Shown: one piece after another, positions 12,324 to 24,600 of the stretch
How the letters are laid out: the number at the start of each line of letters is the position of its first letter
Position numbering within the stretch: the first letter of the stretch is position 1
Source of the DNA: Eleginops maclovinus
Lineage: Eukaryota; Chordata; Actinopteri; Perciformes; Eleginopidae
Direction of reading: 5' to 3'
Assembly: GCF_036324505.1 (NCBI RefSeq)
Contig: NC_086350.1
Location: 10,619,032 to 10,683,031, forward strand
Length of the DNA: 64,000 bases
The notes under the pieces: generated by a model
The model's database searches: none
What the model was told of the DNA's origin: nothing
The model's input: the letters and a program-made list of their open reading frames with translations, nothing else
Position numbers and translations under genes: made by a program

Positions 12324-15300
12324 CTAGCCCTGGTCAGTGAGGTAGAAACCTAACTTAGCCACAGTCATCTCTCTGCGGAGACGCATCACCTCCCAGAACA
12401 TCTGCTCCGCTGGACCGAGGCAAAGAGACAACAGATACAACATGTCAAAACAATAATAACCAAGAAAGATTATTCTTACTTTATCACGATGACTCAAGTA
12501 CAAGTTAACTACTTGAGTAAGAGTAAAAATGTATCTCACAAGTAGTGAGTAACTTCATGAAATGCAATTTATAACAAGGATGTATTTTAGGCGATAAATG
12601 CCAAGTGCATGTTAAGTGTGAATATTGTTTTGGTTTTTTTTTGGGGGGGGGGGGGCTTTTTTGCCTTTAATCGGATAGGACAGTGGAGAGTGACAGGAAA
12701 GTGGGAGAGAGAGTCGGGGTGGGATCCGGAAAGGACCACGGGTCGGGAATCGAACCCGGGTCGCCAGCATACGGTGCAGGAGCCCCAGCCAGTTGCGCCA
12801 CGGCCGGGGCCTAAGGTGAATATTTGATATTAATTCTTGCTGTCAGAGAATCGCTGTTACATAAGATGAACCTAGATTAATCCCTGTGGGGAAATTCAGG
12901 AGTTTAAGCAGCAAGTGAGACTGAAAAACAGGACAGTACCAATTCACACAAGGACAATACAATTAAACGATCAAATGAAATACATGTGCCCTCAGATGTG
13001 TGTAGCCCAATGTAATAGAGTACAAGTACATATATGCTATTGCAAATCTACTTTGGTAAGAATTAAAGAGTAGTGTGCATAACAGCTACTCTTAAAAAGC
13101 ACAATATATTGAGGCAAATAGTATATGACACAGAGAACATGTAAAATATCAAATATAACACGTTACTACCCTCCACTGTTGGCCTATTAAGAAACAAAGT
13201 AGGAAAACAGATTGATACAAACACCATTATCAAATTCACTGTAGTCTTAACTTACCATCATGTCTCACCAGGCCCTGCTGGATGTAGCGGATATAAGTAA
13301 AAAAATTGCAAACAGCCGTGATCTAGAAAGCGGAAACAAGGACGAGGTCACATGTAGACCAACACTTGTGTCTGAGGAAGGTCAAAGAGATTAAAGGATA
13401 GTTACCCGTGCTCGGCTGGAGGGAGAGATGTAATAGTAGCTCCCTTTGTCACCGAGCTTAATGCGGTGTCTGCAGAGGCGCAACATGCCGCTCAATGCAC
13501 ATTTTCTACACACAGAAACACAGGCTGTCAGAAAATGAAAGCCCCGAGACGTGGATACACACGGTCGCGGTTTTATCACAGCAATCAACAATCAACAATT
13601 CAATGTGAAAACACATTCCAGGTGCAACAACATTTAGTAGAGGATGGCAAGAAATATAAGTGCACAATCAGAGAGAGTTAGTCACTGGAAGAGAAACATT
13701 GAGATGAGGCATGCAGAAGTCGTTAATTTACAGATTTGTTTACAACTTTACCGACGTCTGGAAAGGCAGAATTAATTTCATGCTTTAATACTTTGTGTTA
13801 GTGAAAAGCTGAACAGCTGATTGTTCCTGAGAGGACTTACGTCTCTATTGCTGCCCTAAAGCCACTGGAAGAAAAAAGATGTTTTAATCAGAAAGTGATT
13901 AGAAATGTGCCCGTTGGTTAAACCCCTCTCATATCCCTTCAGCTATGACCGCTAATCATCAGAGGAGAATATAAAACCAAAGAAGGATGGATTATCAGTG
14001 TTGACTTATGTTTAGCAGTGAACGGTGAAAGAGAGGATGGGATGGTAGATGATATGAACAGCCTGAACTCACTTTGGGCCGCCACACTCGACAGCAGAGG
14101 CTTTTACCATCGGTAACGCTGACATGGCCACCGGCTCGATGGTCAGAGAGTTGTTTTCCACTGCGCTCTGCACCAGCTGCGACAGCTGTGGACAACAGTT
14201 ATCATTATCATTAACTTCAGACACTCAAATGCAACACACACACACTGAAGTGTTTATGTAAAGAGGGAGGGAGATTCTGACCTCAGACTTTGTGAAGAGA
14301 GGCAGGGTCCGATGTCTTCTCTGTAGATGCGACTCAAGAAGGCAGAGGAGCGCTCCACACTCGGGTTCTCCTTCCACATCAAAAACTCTGCATACAGAAC
14401 GGAGTCCATCTGCAAAAACAAAACAATCCATCACTTATTAAACTGTCTATGTGTCAAAGATAGGAAGCCCCCTTTCTCTCAACCCCACATAACCCAGTTT
14501 AATTAGAAAGAGAGTAGAACTGGCTTGCTATTACAAAAAAAAAACCCTCTCAAGATATGGTTTGCTTTATAGCTTGAGAGTTATGGATTTCAACTACTTT
14601 TAACAGATGAAGAGTCTAGAAAGAAGAAGAGAGCAAGACATCCCAGCACATTTCCAAATAGGCATTAAATAACTATTATTGATCGACGAACATTAAAACG
14701 TTTAGAAAATCAAGTGTCCAGAAATATATTTGGCTTCACCACTCAATGCATACATTCAACAAAAACAACAGGATCAAGGAATGTCAATAAACACAACTTT
14801 AGAATAAACAAAAGCAACAAGACAAGACAAGCTCTGTGAGGATGTACTCATGCTATAGATGCCCTAAGCTAAATGCTAACATCTGCATGCTAACCTGCTC
14901 ACAATGACGTCGTGCTGATGTTAACCATTCATAATGTTAGCCAGGTGCAGCTGCAATTAAATTTGGAATCACTAGTGGAAACCATGGATAAGAATCATTA
15001 GAAAACACAAAGCTGGGTAAACATTTTAGGAAGTGAAAGAGGCATACGGAGGGCCAAGGATAAATTTTTCTGGCTGCAGCTCCATTAATCTTGTGACGCT
15101 TTTGTTCTTGCTGCGTACTTTCAGCACCACAACCTATTTTTCACAGTTGAATGTGTCATCCAATGATTTATGTGAACATCATTTCAAAAAGAGAATATGT
15201 CCTAACATTGCTACCACCAGCTTTTCAATAACCAGACAGACATTGTTGAGCTTTGACTTGTTTTGTGAATCAGAAGTGTGTTGTACTTTGAAAAGAAAGG

Positions 15301-17031
15301 ACTAACAAGTCCAAACAATAACATTGAATGTTAGCTAGAGAACTGTGCTTTAAAATATTAAGTCCATATCCTCCACACAAATTGAATATAGAAGCAACAC
15401 ATTTAGTTTGTATATGTTTCTGGACAACTTTTAGACTGATAAAGATTTCAGCATAGAGATACAGCGTACTTTTGTCCCTTTAACAAGAAGGAAGAAATAA
15501 CACGCTCATTGTCCCATAAAAGCATAAAGGCACAGTTATAGTAAAGACGTCATGCGGCTGGTTGAGGTAGCGCAGTTACCTGTCTGCTGTCAGTGCACAG
15601 CCCCTCCCCCTGCTCCTGCCAGTAACGGTCAAAGGTCACATTGACAGACTGGCCAGGAACCAGGCAGAGTATCAGAGAAAGGAGAGCAGGAACAGCAGGC
15701 TGGGAGAGGAAGAGACACCAGTGACAGAGAGGAAGAGCCAGTCAGGGAGAGGTTAGTACTGAGAGAAAGAAAAAACAGAGAACTTAAGATTCAAGTGACT
15801 GGAAACAGGAAGGTAGAAACAGAGAAAGGCACAAAGGAGACAAGAGGGACATTTACAACCTCAATGAGGTTACCTCTCTGTCCTCTTTGGCCGCAGGCTG
15901 AATGGAAAGTAAGGTGTTTTCTGGTTTTCCAGCTACAGATGGAAAGGCCCCGCTTGCGCTTTTGTTGCGAACGTGGCCCCCGACGTGTCTGTACCCTCCC
16001 CTGGTTCCTGACGTCTGCAGCTGAGGATGCAGCTGGCGGTTTGGAGAAGAAGGTGTTGATGTCAACACAAGGGTCTTGAGCGCTGTCACCTCTGCTTGAA
16101 GAACATCAATCTGGGAGACAGAAAAAAAGTTGGTGGCAAAAGTCTGATGATGGGAAGAAAATCAATAAAAGTTGCTATGGTCACAGAAACACCACACACC
16201 TTTCCCTGAGCCTCCTTCAGTTGTTTCTCTGCTCCTGCTTGTTTGACGTTAGCTTCATTCACCATCTTGTGAGCTTCCTGTTGGGATGGAAATTGACACA
16301 AGAGGTGTCCATCTATGCTGTGGTTTTAAGAAGGAAGACTTAAATCTCCAATCAGGTGTTTTTTTATCACTTATAGATGGTGGACAGCAAATATTTGTAT
16401 TAAAGGTTGAAGCAGCAGTTTACTTCTGATGTGAAGTTGGGCATTTTATCACTGAGATGTTTTCGGGCCAGCTTCTAATGCCTTTAGATTAACTGCAGTT
16501 TTTGGAGGTTGTTGCTTAGTCATAAGCCACTGCAATGCAAATTGTGAATCTGAAGACCTGCAGTGCTGCAAAGCATCATATTACTCTCCTCATCATCAGT
16601 GTCTATATGAGAACTGTTGCCGTTACCTCGAACAGACTGGCAGTCAGCTCCTCCAGCTCCTGCTCCAGCTGAATCCTGACCTGCGACAGACGCTCACACT
16701 CCTTGTCCTTTAGTTTCAGTTCCTGAATGTGAAGGAAAAAATGTCACAACCACATTTAACGAGGAAGGACATTTGCAACGTCAACTCTTTTTGAGTTTAC
16801 ACAATGCTTTGTGCCTGTGTCCGCTAGCATAAAGTAGGTTACTACACCTTCTTTGCAGCATCTAGCTGTTCCCTGAGGATCTCAGAGCCCTTTTCTCTGA
16901 TTTCTTTTTCTTTGATCTCCAGCGACGAGCTACGATGCCGGGAGAGGACGCCATGGGCTCTGGATAAGGGGGGCCCAGCCGAGCCTCCTCCCTCCACTCT
17001 GGACTTCGGATCGGGATCCAGATCTACCAAC
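12324..17031 (-). CDS. rab3il1: Rab3A-interacting-like protein 1 (GRAB), a Rab exchange factor; 5' end unresolved
   Basis: Reading leftward, the exons are 17031-16848, 16722-16627, 16277-16200, 16110-15874, 15648-15580, 14409-14282, 14185-14073, a 24-nt microexon 13864-13841, 13505-13406, 13322-13256 and 12409-12324 (stop TAG at 12326-12324). The Sec2-type coiled coil ([20 protein letters not shown]) catalyses GDP-GTP exchange on Rab3/Rab8-class GTPases. The tail contains [33 protein letters not shown]-like [17 protein letters not shown] and [12 protein letters not shown]. The words LTSTP.SPN.QLHPQL and the LVRHDAE tail favour RAB3IL1 over RAB3IP. The exon 14409-14282 is one base short of keeping frame, so in this sequence the ORF is broken. 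The first exon and start codon, right of 17031, were not found. Confidence 0.85.
12630..12811 (-). mobile_element. tRNA-derived SINE, copy 1
   Basis: Read on the minus strand the element starts with a tRNA-like head containing an A box TGGCGCAACTGG (12800-12789) and a B box GGGTTCGATTCCC (12757-12745). A pyrimidine-rich body (CTCTCTCTCCCACTTTCCTG) follows, then a tail with TTAAAGGCAAAAAAGCCCC. This is the layout of a teleost tRNA-SINE. Both boxes are near consensus, so it is the youngest of the three related copies here. It lies in the last intron of rab3il1. Confidence 0.75.
13841..13864 (-). other. rab3il1: 24-nt microexon of rab3il1
   Basis: The segment is bounded by a TTCCAG acceptor and a GTAAGT donor and is exactly 24 nt. 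Included, it inserts eight residues (GFRAAIET) and changes the junction codon from K to N. Skipped, the flanking exons give GGPKKCAL, which is the sequence I know from mammalian family members. It therefore looks like an alternatively used cassette. Confidence 0.6.
14855..14960. repeat. Fragment of a teleost interspersed repeat
   Basis: Words such as CTAAATGCTAACATCTGCATGC, split by small changes, and GCTGATGTTAACCATTC resemble the longer repeat near 61720-62350, including its GCTAAATGCTTACATGCC and GCTGATGTTAAGCAGC segments. It lies in a rab3il1 intron and has no coding potential. Confidence 0.4.
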
Positions 17032-17652
17032 CTTCACACAAAGAAATATATAATCATTGAGAAAACAATAATATTTATTGTAAATCAACTTCTAAGATAA
17101 CTCTGGTGCAAAACATTTAACTGCAGCATCAATGTGAAATATTGGTTATTGTCGTTTACAAATAAAAACCTTTTTCAGTTTTGGAGGGTTTTTTTCTACA
17201 AATGAATAAACATTAGTAGCATTTAGGCATCATTTTCATATAGGAGTAGGTAGTATGGATCAAATAGCGAGATAATCATAAAAATATTGATAAATACTAC
17301 CAATATATATATATTCAGTTGGTACTTAAAAACAAAGATAATATTTTTCATCATACCAACATTAAGGCTATATTTTGGAGCTTTTAAGAGGCTGTTGTTT
17401 TGTGTTATAACATTTGTATTTATCCATTTAAAGCACTGTTTCAACAAAAAATATATTTGCAACCAGTTTATATTTGCATTAGTTTTTCTATACAGGTTGC
17501 AATATCTGCTCAATGCACACATTCAATGTTCAAAACATGTAGATTTGCTTCTCATCATTTTAGAGAGAAGAATTGACACATCAACATATCTTTCTCTCTT
17601 ATATGAGTTATAGCTGGATGTGATGTCATTAAACGTGTTAAAGACCTCTAAG

Positions 17653-17975
17653 CAGTGGTGTAAAGTAACTAGGTACATTCACTCAAGTACTGTGTTTAAG
17701 TAAAAACAAATAGAGACGTTTTACTCACAATTAGCTGCACCTTTAACCAGCTTTGATAAACACATGAACGCATCAGTAATTATAATCACAACATATAATA
17801 TAGATATTCTGAAATGGGCCGATGTGCATAATGAGTAGATTTACTTTCAGTATGTTGATGCAAATACTTGAGTAACATTTTGATTGCAGGACTTTTACTT
17901 GAAACAGTATTCCTACACTCTGGCACTTCTACTTGTACTTAAGAACAATAAGTTCTTCTGTACTCTAGTGGTGAA
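17653..17975. mobile_element. hAT-like MITE, copy 3
   Basis: It begins CAGTGGTGTAAAGTAACTAG and contains TACATTCACTCAAGTACTG, GAGTAACATTTTGATTGCAG and GGACTTTTACTTGAAACAG, the standard words of this family. The right end decays around CTCTAGTGGTGAAAT. It lies upstream of the first identified rab3il1 exon, presumably in intron 1. Confidence 0.55.
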
Positions 17976-18331
17976 ATCTGCATTAGAAATCCCAACATTT
18001 GAATTTAAGATTGTCTAGTTTTTCCTTTAAACTCATGCTCAAAGCTCACAAGCCACATACACATTAGCCAGAGCTTGCAGCTAGCTGCTCGTTAGCTCCC
18101 GGTTACAACTTTTACCAGGGAGAGGTTTCCCCTCAGTACCCGCCCTTACCCTGTCAGTGTCCGGGAAGCAGATATAACCCACCCGTCCTCTCGGAAGTGT
18201 GTCCCTTCCAGGGTCCTTTAAGTGTTGTTAATTAACAAATAGTGTACGTTAACGAAGCTGACGATAGCTGGTTTCAGTGAAAGTAAACTCAGCCGCTTTA
18301 AATCAGCGCAGGAATGCGGACGCTGACGTAG

Positions 18332-18361
18332 ACAACAACAGCAGCAGCAGCAGCAGCAGCA
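18332..18361. repeat. Short CAG/CAA trinucleotide tract
   Basis: A run of about seven CAG units follows ACAACAA, close to the likely rab3il1 promoter or 5' region. It is not in an identified reading frame. Confidence 0.6.
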
Positions 18362-18652
18362 CAACAATAAATATCTAAAAGTGAAACACCGACTTTGTTA
18401 TCACTTTTCCACCTTTGTCCTTCACTGTTGTCTCATTTCCGTGTCCTTATTTCCAGTCAAAAAAAACGAGTGTCCCTGCTCCCAGTTTCTGCCTCTTTCC
18501 CACCGATCACATGACAGAGCATCCACTCCCTGCTCGGAGCTGTAGATCCAAGCTAACATCAGCAGTTATACCATAAACTGAGTTACATACTTCCATTAGT
18601 TATACTAAAACCTCATCATAAAGTTGTCTCTAGGTGGAAATATGTGAGGCTC

Positions 18653-18675
<23 letters not shown>
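18653..18675. repeat. (AT)n microsatellite
   Basis: About eleven AT units followed by a T run, in the intergenic space between the divergently transcribed rab3il1 and best1. Confidence 0.8.
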
Positions 18676-18684
<9 letters not shown>

Positions 18685-20097
18685 TAAAAGATCACTTGAC
18701 TTTCAAAAGTCAATATGTTAAAACCATTTCTCATGATTGTGAGATTCTAACTCATTATTTCAAGAAGGTTTTCATTATTTAAAGAACTTATTTCGAGATT
18801 GGCAATCCATTTTCTTGAGAGAGTTTGCCATTATTTGAATGACATTGGGAAGGTTGGAGGTTCTTGAAAGTTCTTCCGATACAGTGTTCCCATAACATTG
18901 ATTGTCAAAGAAAGTGCTCTGTATTTTACAGAGATGCTGCCTTTAAAACAAGCACCTTCTCTGTATGTGCCTTTGTGTGCATATCATCCTTTATCTTCTC
19001 TTCCCTAATTTCCTGTCAGCTATCCCCACTAAATCAAAGTAGTCCTGATCTAACCTCGCACAGAGCCACTGACTTAAAACCTGCATGAATGCGCTCACTC
19101 TGAATATGGTGCATAGACTTTCTTTCTTTCCTTTTACTACATTTGCATAACGCCTTTAATGCAGAATAAGGCTTTTACAAGCAAAGCCTTAGATAACAAA
19201 TAGCTTTATTTGAATCTGAACTTTTCTTTATATGTATTTCCCTTGACAACCTCAATGGGACGTTCACACAAATCGACTCTCCTAGAGGGATCAATTCACT
19301 GTAAGTTGAAGTTGGCTTTACATTATGTTATTGGAACCACAGAAAGATTTTGGTTGTTGGATAATTTTGTAAAATGATCTGATATCTTTCTCTTCTGCAG
19401 GCAAAGGTGGTACCAATATGGTAGACAGTGAACCATTTATATTCTATGTAAAGACGTTCTTCCATTGTGCTAACCTGTACGGCGCTAATCTAACATTCAT
19501 AAAATAATGTTTTATGGAAGCCATGAGAGGCAAATTAGGAACAACAATTCTGGTTATCTATTTTTTCAAATCTTGTCTCCTGTGATTACGAGTTAAAATG
19601 AATGATGAAGTTTAAGCTGTTTTTTTGGTCAGGATCAAAGTGTTTGTTCTGATATTCACTTTGACCACAAGAAGCCCCCCTATGGCATGTTATAAATAAA
19701 CCTGAAAGCATTGGTGTTCTACAAAATTACTATAACAACGACAGACAAATTATCCTGAGAATATAAAATAGTTTTGTTCTAACCTGGCATCACTGCTTTC
19801 CAACCTGTTTAACAGATGGAAAAAAATATGAAAGGAACTTATAGGTATATAGGTGAGATCAAACTCGTCATCTTTGGCACTCACCGTCCAACAACACATC
19901 CTCCATCCTCATCGTCCCTGCTGCACTTGTGTCTGGCGGTTGGCTTTCCCAGGACATCAGGTTTCCCAAAAAACACGGTAGAGGAATATACTGATATTCC
20001 AGATCTCCCTTTGAGGATTTCATATCCTGGGCTGGCTGTTGTTGAAGGTGGTGGAGAAGAGGAAATCTGGACGCTGTGAATTCCCTCAAAAGCATCC

Positions 20098-20178
<81 letters not shown>

Positions 20179-21673
20179 TCTCTCTCAGGCAGTGCAGAAA
20201 CTCATCAGGAACTTCAAGATGTCAGCTCTGAATCAACATCAAGTCTGTTATTCTTTTTTCAATGAGCCTTTGGGTGTCAAGCTGCTTCAATGAAGAAAAG
20301 AAAGAGTTAAAGAAAGCAGCTTAAATTCTCCTAAAAACAATATAAGTTTCACTAAACAAACGTTCACTCAAAGTCCTGCAGTAATCATTGGACAAGTCAT
20401 GACCTCTACAGTGTTTGAATAACTTACACACCTCTCTCACTGAGTACTACAGAGCCAGAAGAGCTCTTCTATTTGCAGGTTCTCATAAGGGCTTTATTTC
20501 ATTCTTAAAAACCCAGTGTAAACATACCAGCCTTTGTTAAGAACAGAAGCGTGCAAGTATCACACGCATGTGGAGTGAAGGAGACTCAATCCAAGATGAT
20601 TTAAGGACAGAACAATACACAGTATACTCACCAAAGTGTTTAAAACTCGCCTCAAAGTGTTATAGAGCATCAAAAATCTGTCCAAACTGAAAAGACAAAA
20701 AACTTTAAGAACCAAAGGATACAATTGAGTCCGTACTTCGGTCTGCTGTGGGTCTCCTGGTTAGACAGGAAGGGTTAATCACTAACACCTTCAGCTCAGT
20801 TAGAGCCAAGTGGTGCACATTTCTTCCAGCAGAGGGGGGGGAGGACACACAGCCCCACCTGATCAGGAGTTTTCCATGAGTGCATACTAGCTGATGCTTC
20901 AAACAAAACCTCTTGGTGTTTACTGAAATTACGAATGTGTTCAGCAAAAGACAGAGATAAATAGCAGAAACGCTTTGAGAACGATGTTTTTTATAGAGAT
21001 ATATTTCCTAAATCTGATCACAACCTTTCAGCGCTCATGTTTTAACCACCCTATTTGTGGCAGTGTGGGTGTTCTGCTGTCCTCAGATTTGGTCAGATTA
21101 ACAAGACCCGGCCTCACAATGCAGCTTTGTTGCTGAAACAGATTAACACATCAAGTGACCGGAGGTGCAGGAGTCCCTTTCTCTGTTTTTCTTTCCTGCT
21201 TACCTTTCCTCAACATCATTCCAACGGACACAACACATCTCGGGCCGCAGTGAGAACGATGGATGGACAAATTCAACTTGTTCGGTGAGCAAAAACATCA
21301 CAGCTTTGGGTTTGAACTTAGATATTGTACTATGCCTGTTGTAGCACTAACAACATCTCTTCAGAAGAAGTGGCTTAACTAAGATCTCTAAAATGAAGGG
21401 AAGTATTAAGTCAAATGGTTATGGTTGTAGAAAATGGAAAACCAGTTTCAGTTGATGTGTTGAATGCAAACATGTGGATTGTGAGTAAGCTCAGAACATA
21501 AAATATCTAATGCCGTTTTATTTTATTATTTTAGATCTGTGACTAAATAGGCCTTATGAGATATAGGTTGAACGCTGACATTGAGCTCAGGCGAAGCAAC
21601 GAGAACAACACCACTCTGGTTTCCTTCATGTCACGACACAGTCAGCCGGAAAGTTGGGCAGCAAGCAGCAGCG
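18676..21673. other. Divergent intergenic region between rab3il1 and best1
   Basis: The interval must hold the best1 promoter and 5' UTR. A possible noncoding first exon ends near 21286 at CTTGTTCG/GTGAGC, but this is only a guess. A (TC)n tract lies at 20101-20188. The ORFs between 19816 and 20300 are unsupported by splice sites or any recognisable family. Nothing else stands out. Confidence 0.45.
20101..20188. repeat. (TC)n microsatellite
   Basis: A nearly perfect CT dinucleotide tract of about 88 bases with one CCC interruption near the right end. It produces a spurious serine-leucine ORF on the plus strand. Confidence 0.95.
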
Positions 21674-24600
21674 ATGACCGTAACGTATTCGCGCAGGGTT
21701 GCTGATGCAGGTCTGGGGACCTTCTTTCATCTGCTCCTGCGATGGAAAGGCAGCATCTACAAACTGCTCTACAGAGAGCTCATCATCTTCACTCTTCTCT
21801 ACTACTTCTTCAGTATTGTTTATAGGTACTCTCATAGGAGATATCAGTAGTAAACATGCATGTCCTCCTGTCTTCATAAAGATTGGCTTATCCCTGATAA
21901 AACGTTAAAAGTTGTAATGAACTCAAAAAGTGTTTCTTTCACCAGGTTTGTGTTAACTGATGACCAGAGGAGGCTGTTTGAGAAGTTCTCAATATACTGT
22001 GACCGCTATGCAGAGCTCATCCCTGTGTCCTTCGTGCTCGGTCAGTTGAGGCTCTCTCTGCATAAATCTGAATTTCAACAAAGACAGTGTTCCTGGAAAC
22101 CGTTACTGAAGGTGGGCTCGTAATACCTTTCTTACATTTTTCTGTCAGGTTTCTATGTCACCCTGGTCGTGTCCCGTTGGTGGGGCCAGTTTGAGAACGT
22201 CCCCTGGCCAGACCGCCTGGCAGCATTAGTGGGCGGCCATGTGCGTGGAGACGACGAGGCCTCAAGGCTGACCCGACGAACTCTGATGCGATACGCCAAC
22301 CTCTCTGGTGTGCTGATCTACCGCTCTGTCAGCACAGCCGTCTACAAGAGGTTCCCCACCATGGAGCACGTGGTGCAGGCAGGTACGGGGTGGTGAAGTT
22401 GACAAAACTCAATGTTGATGGTCCGCATCGCACATGGCATTGTTCTGTTTAATGCATATTTACTACTTAACAGTGTAGGAAAGTAGCTAAGTACTCAAGG
22501 TACCCGAGTATTTTGTTTGTTTGGTACTTTATACTTCTACTTCACTCATTTTCACAGGAAAATATACTTTTTACTCCAGTAAACTAATTAAATGTATTAG
22601 CTGCAATATTTATGCGATGCGTACATTAATCTATCAATTACTTTATTCCAATAATATATCACACAATATTCTGTAATGGATCATTCTGCATAACAAGTAC
22701 TTTTACCTTAGGTATGTCAATTTGTACTAAGTAAGAGCACTTGTACTTGCATCAGATTATTTTAATGCTGTGGCATTGCTACTTTCACATAAGTAAATAT
22801 TCTGAATACTTTTTCTAACACTGCTGCTCGGCGCTGAGATTATAGGCAGTGTTCTCACCCAGAAACAAACATCTTAAGTGCTTTCTCTATCTGCTTCATT
22901 CCTTCACTTCCCGGGTGTTTTTGGGCCTCTCAGGGTTGATGACGTCGGAGGAGCTCAGGCATCTGGAGGAACTGCGCTCTCCTCACAACAAGTTCTGGGT
23001 TCCCTGCATGTGGTTTGTCAGCCTGGCTCTGAGGGCTCGGACTGAGGGTCGCATCAACAACGACGTTGCACTCACAGCCATTCTCACTGTAGGTCTTCCT
23101 CGGTCTGCAGGCAAAAAGAACCAGAACATCTTCACGTTGTTGCTCTGAAACATTTTATAACTTTTCTTTTTCTTCTCTGCTCAGGAGTTGAATAGTTTAC
23201 GGGCAAAGTGTATGAAGCTGTACGGCTACGACTGGATCAGCCTGCCTCTTGTCTATACTCAGGTTTTGTTGTGCTGTCACTGAAATAGAGTAGATACATT
23301 TTGGTAGAACAAACAGATTTAATAGGTTTTATAGTGTTATGAATCAAGTTTCAAAAACAACTAATAATCCTTTGATTGACTTGGTTTGATCAAAATTAGC
23401 AATCTGACAAAATCTAAAATTAAAAAAAATTCTATGCAAAACCCATATAACCCCTGACTAGGTGGCGACAGTGGCGGTCTACAGTTTCTTCCTGGCTTGT
23501 CTGATTGGCCGTCAGTTCTTGGATCCAGCTCAGGGTTACTCAGGTCACGATCTGGACTTCTATCTGCCTGTCTTCACCCTGCTGCAGTTTTTCTTCTATG
23601 TTGGTTGGCTGAAGGTAATGATTAAGTCAAACTGATGCCACACAAGAAATGTTATTTATTCTTTATCCTTCTGAGATGAGTTATCGTCTCTTCTTTTCAT
23701 TGTGTCAGGTGGCTGAGCAACTCATAAATCCTTTTGGTGAAGATGATGATGACTTTGAAACTAACTGGCTCGTTGATCGTAATTTACAGGTTTGGATTCA
23801 AATAATCTCCACTCTTTCATGAGCTTCAGATTATGGCTGTTTTTGCACAAGCTGTGGTTTCTGTATTCTCTCAGGTGTCCTTGCTGTCTGTGGATGAGAT
23901 GTACGACAGCTTGCCGCTTGTTGAGAGGGATATGTACTGGAATGAGTCTGAACCTCAGCCTCCCTACACTGCTGCCAGTGCTGAACATCGCAAACCGTCC
24001 TTCATGGGCTCAGCACTAGACATCAGGTTGAGTAATGCTTTTATTTTTGGGGGGACAAGTCTTAAACAATTATTGAAATTCCTTCTAACCTTCATACAAC
24101 CCCCTATTTAATCTAAACTAGTGTTCCTAAGGAAGAGATGGAGTTTCAGTCCAATCTGGAGCAAATTAAAGAACACGAGGAAGCCAACTACTCAACCCCG
24201 CTGCTTGGAGGGCTGGGTCGTCTCCTCGGTGTCCAGTCTCCTAACTTCCCTCGCTCCTCCCGGGTCTCTCTGCTTCGCCGCCGTCCTGGAGCTCCTCTGA
24301 GCCGCTTCCCTCTGTACCTGCACCCAGAGAATCCTAGTCAGAGTCGTCATCCTTTCAATCGTGAGGGAGATCCAGACTATGCCTTCTCCACCATGCCCTT
24401 GTATGAGCGACCGGGTTTCTACAGCTGCCCACAAACTCCCATTCACTGCGTACCCCCAACACTGCAGCGCCCTCGACCTGCCCGGCGAAATCAGAACGAG
24501 TGGGACCGCAGCTGCAGCTCCCTCGCTCCTCCAATGGCGGGCTCACAGCTGCTGCCTCCAGACACTCCCAACCACATCCCCCAACCGCCATCCTCTGCTT

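Noticed and set aside
12725..12811. A functional tRNA gene suggested by good A and B boxes
   Set aside because: The head does not close into a full cloverleaf with an acceptor stem and is followed by a SINE body and tail, so it is a SINE head.
20039..20293. Plus-strand ORF rich in Ser-Leu
   Set aside because: It is the (TC)n microsatellite in translation, with no splice support.
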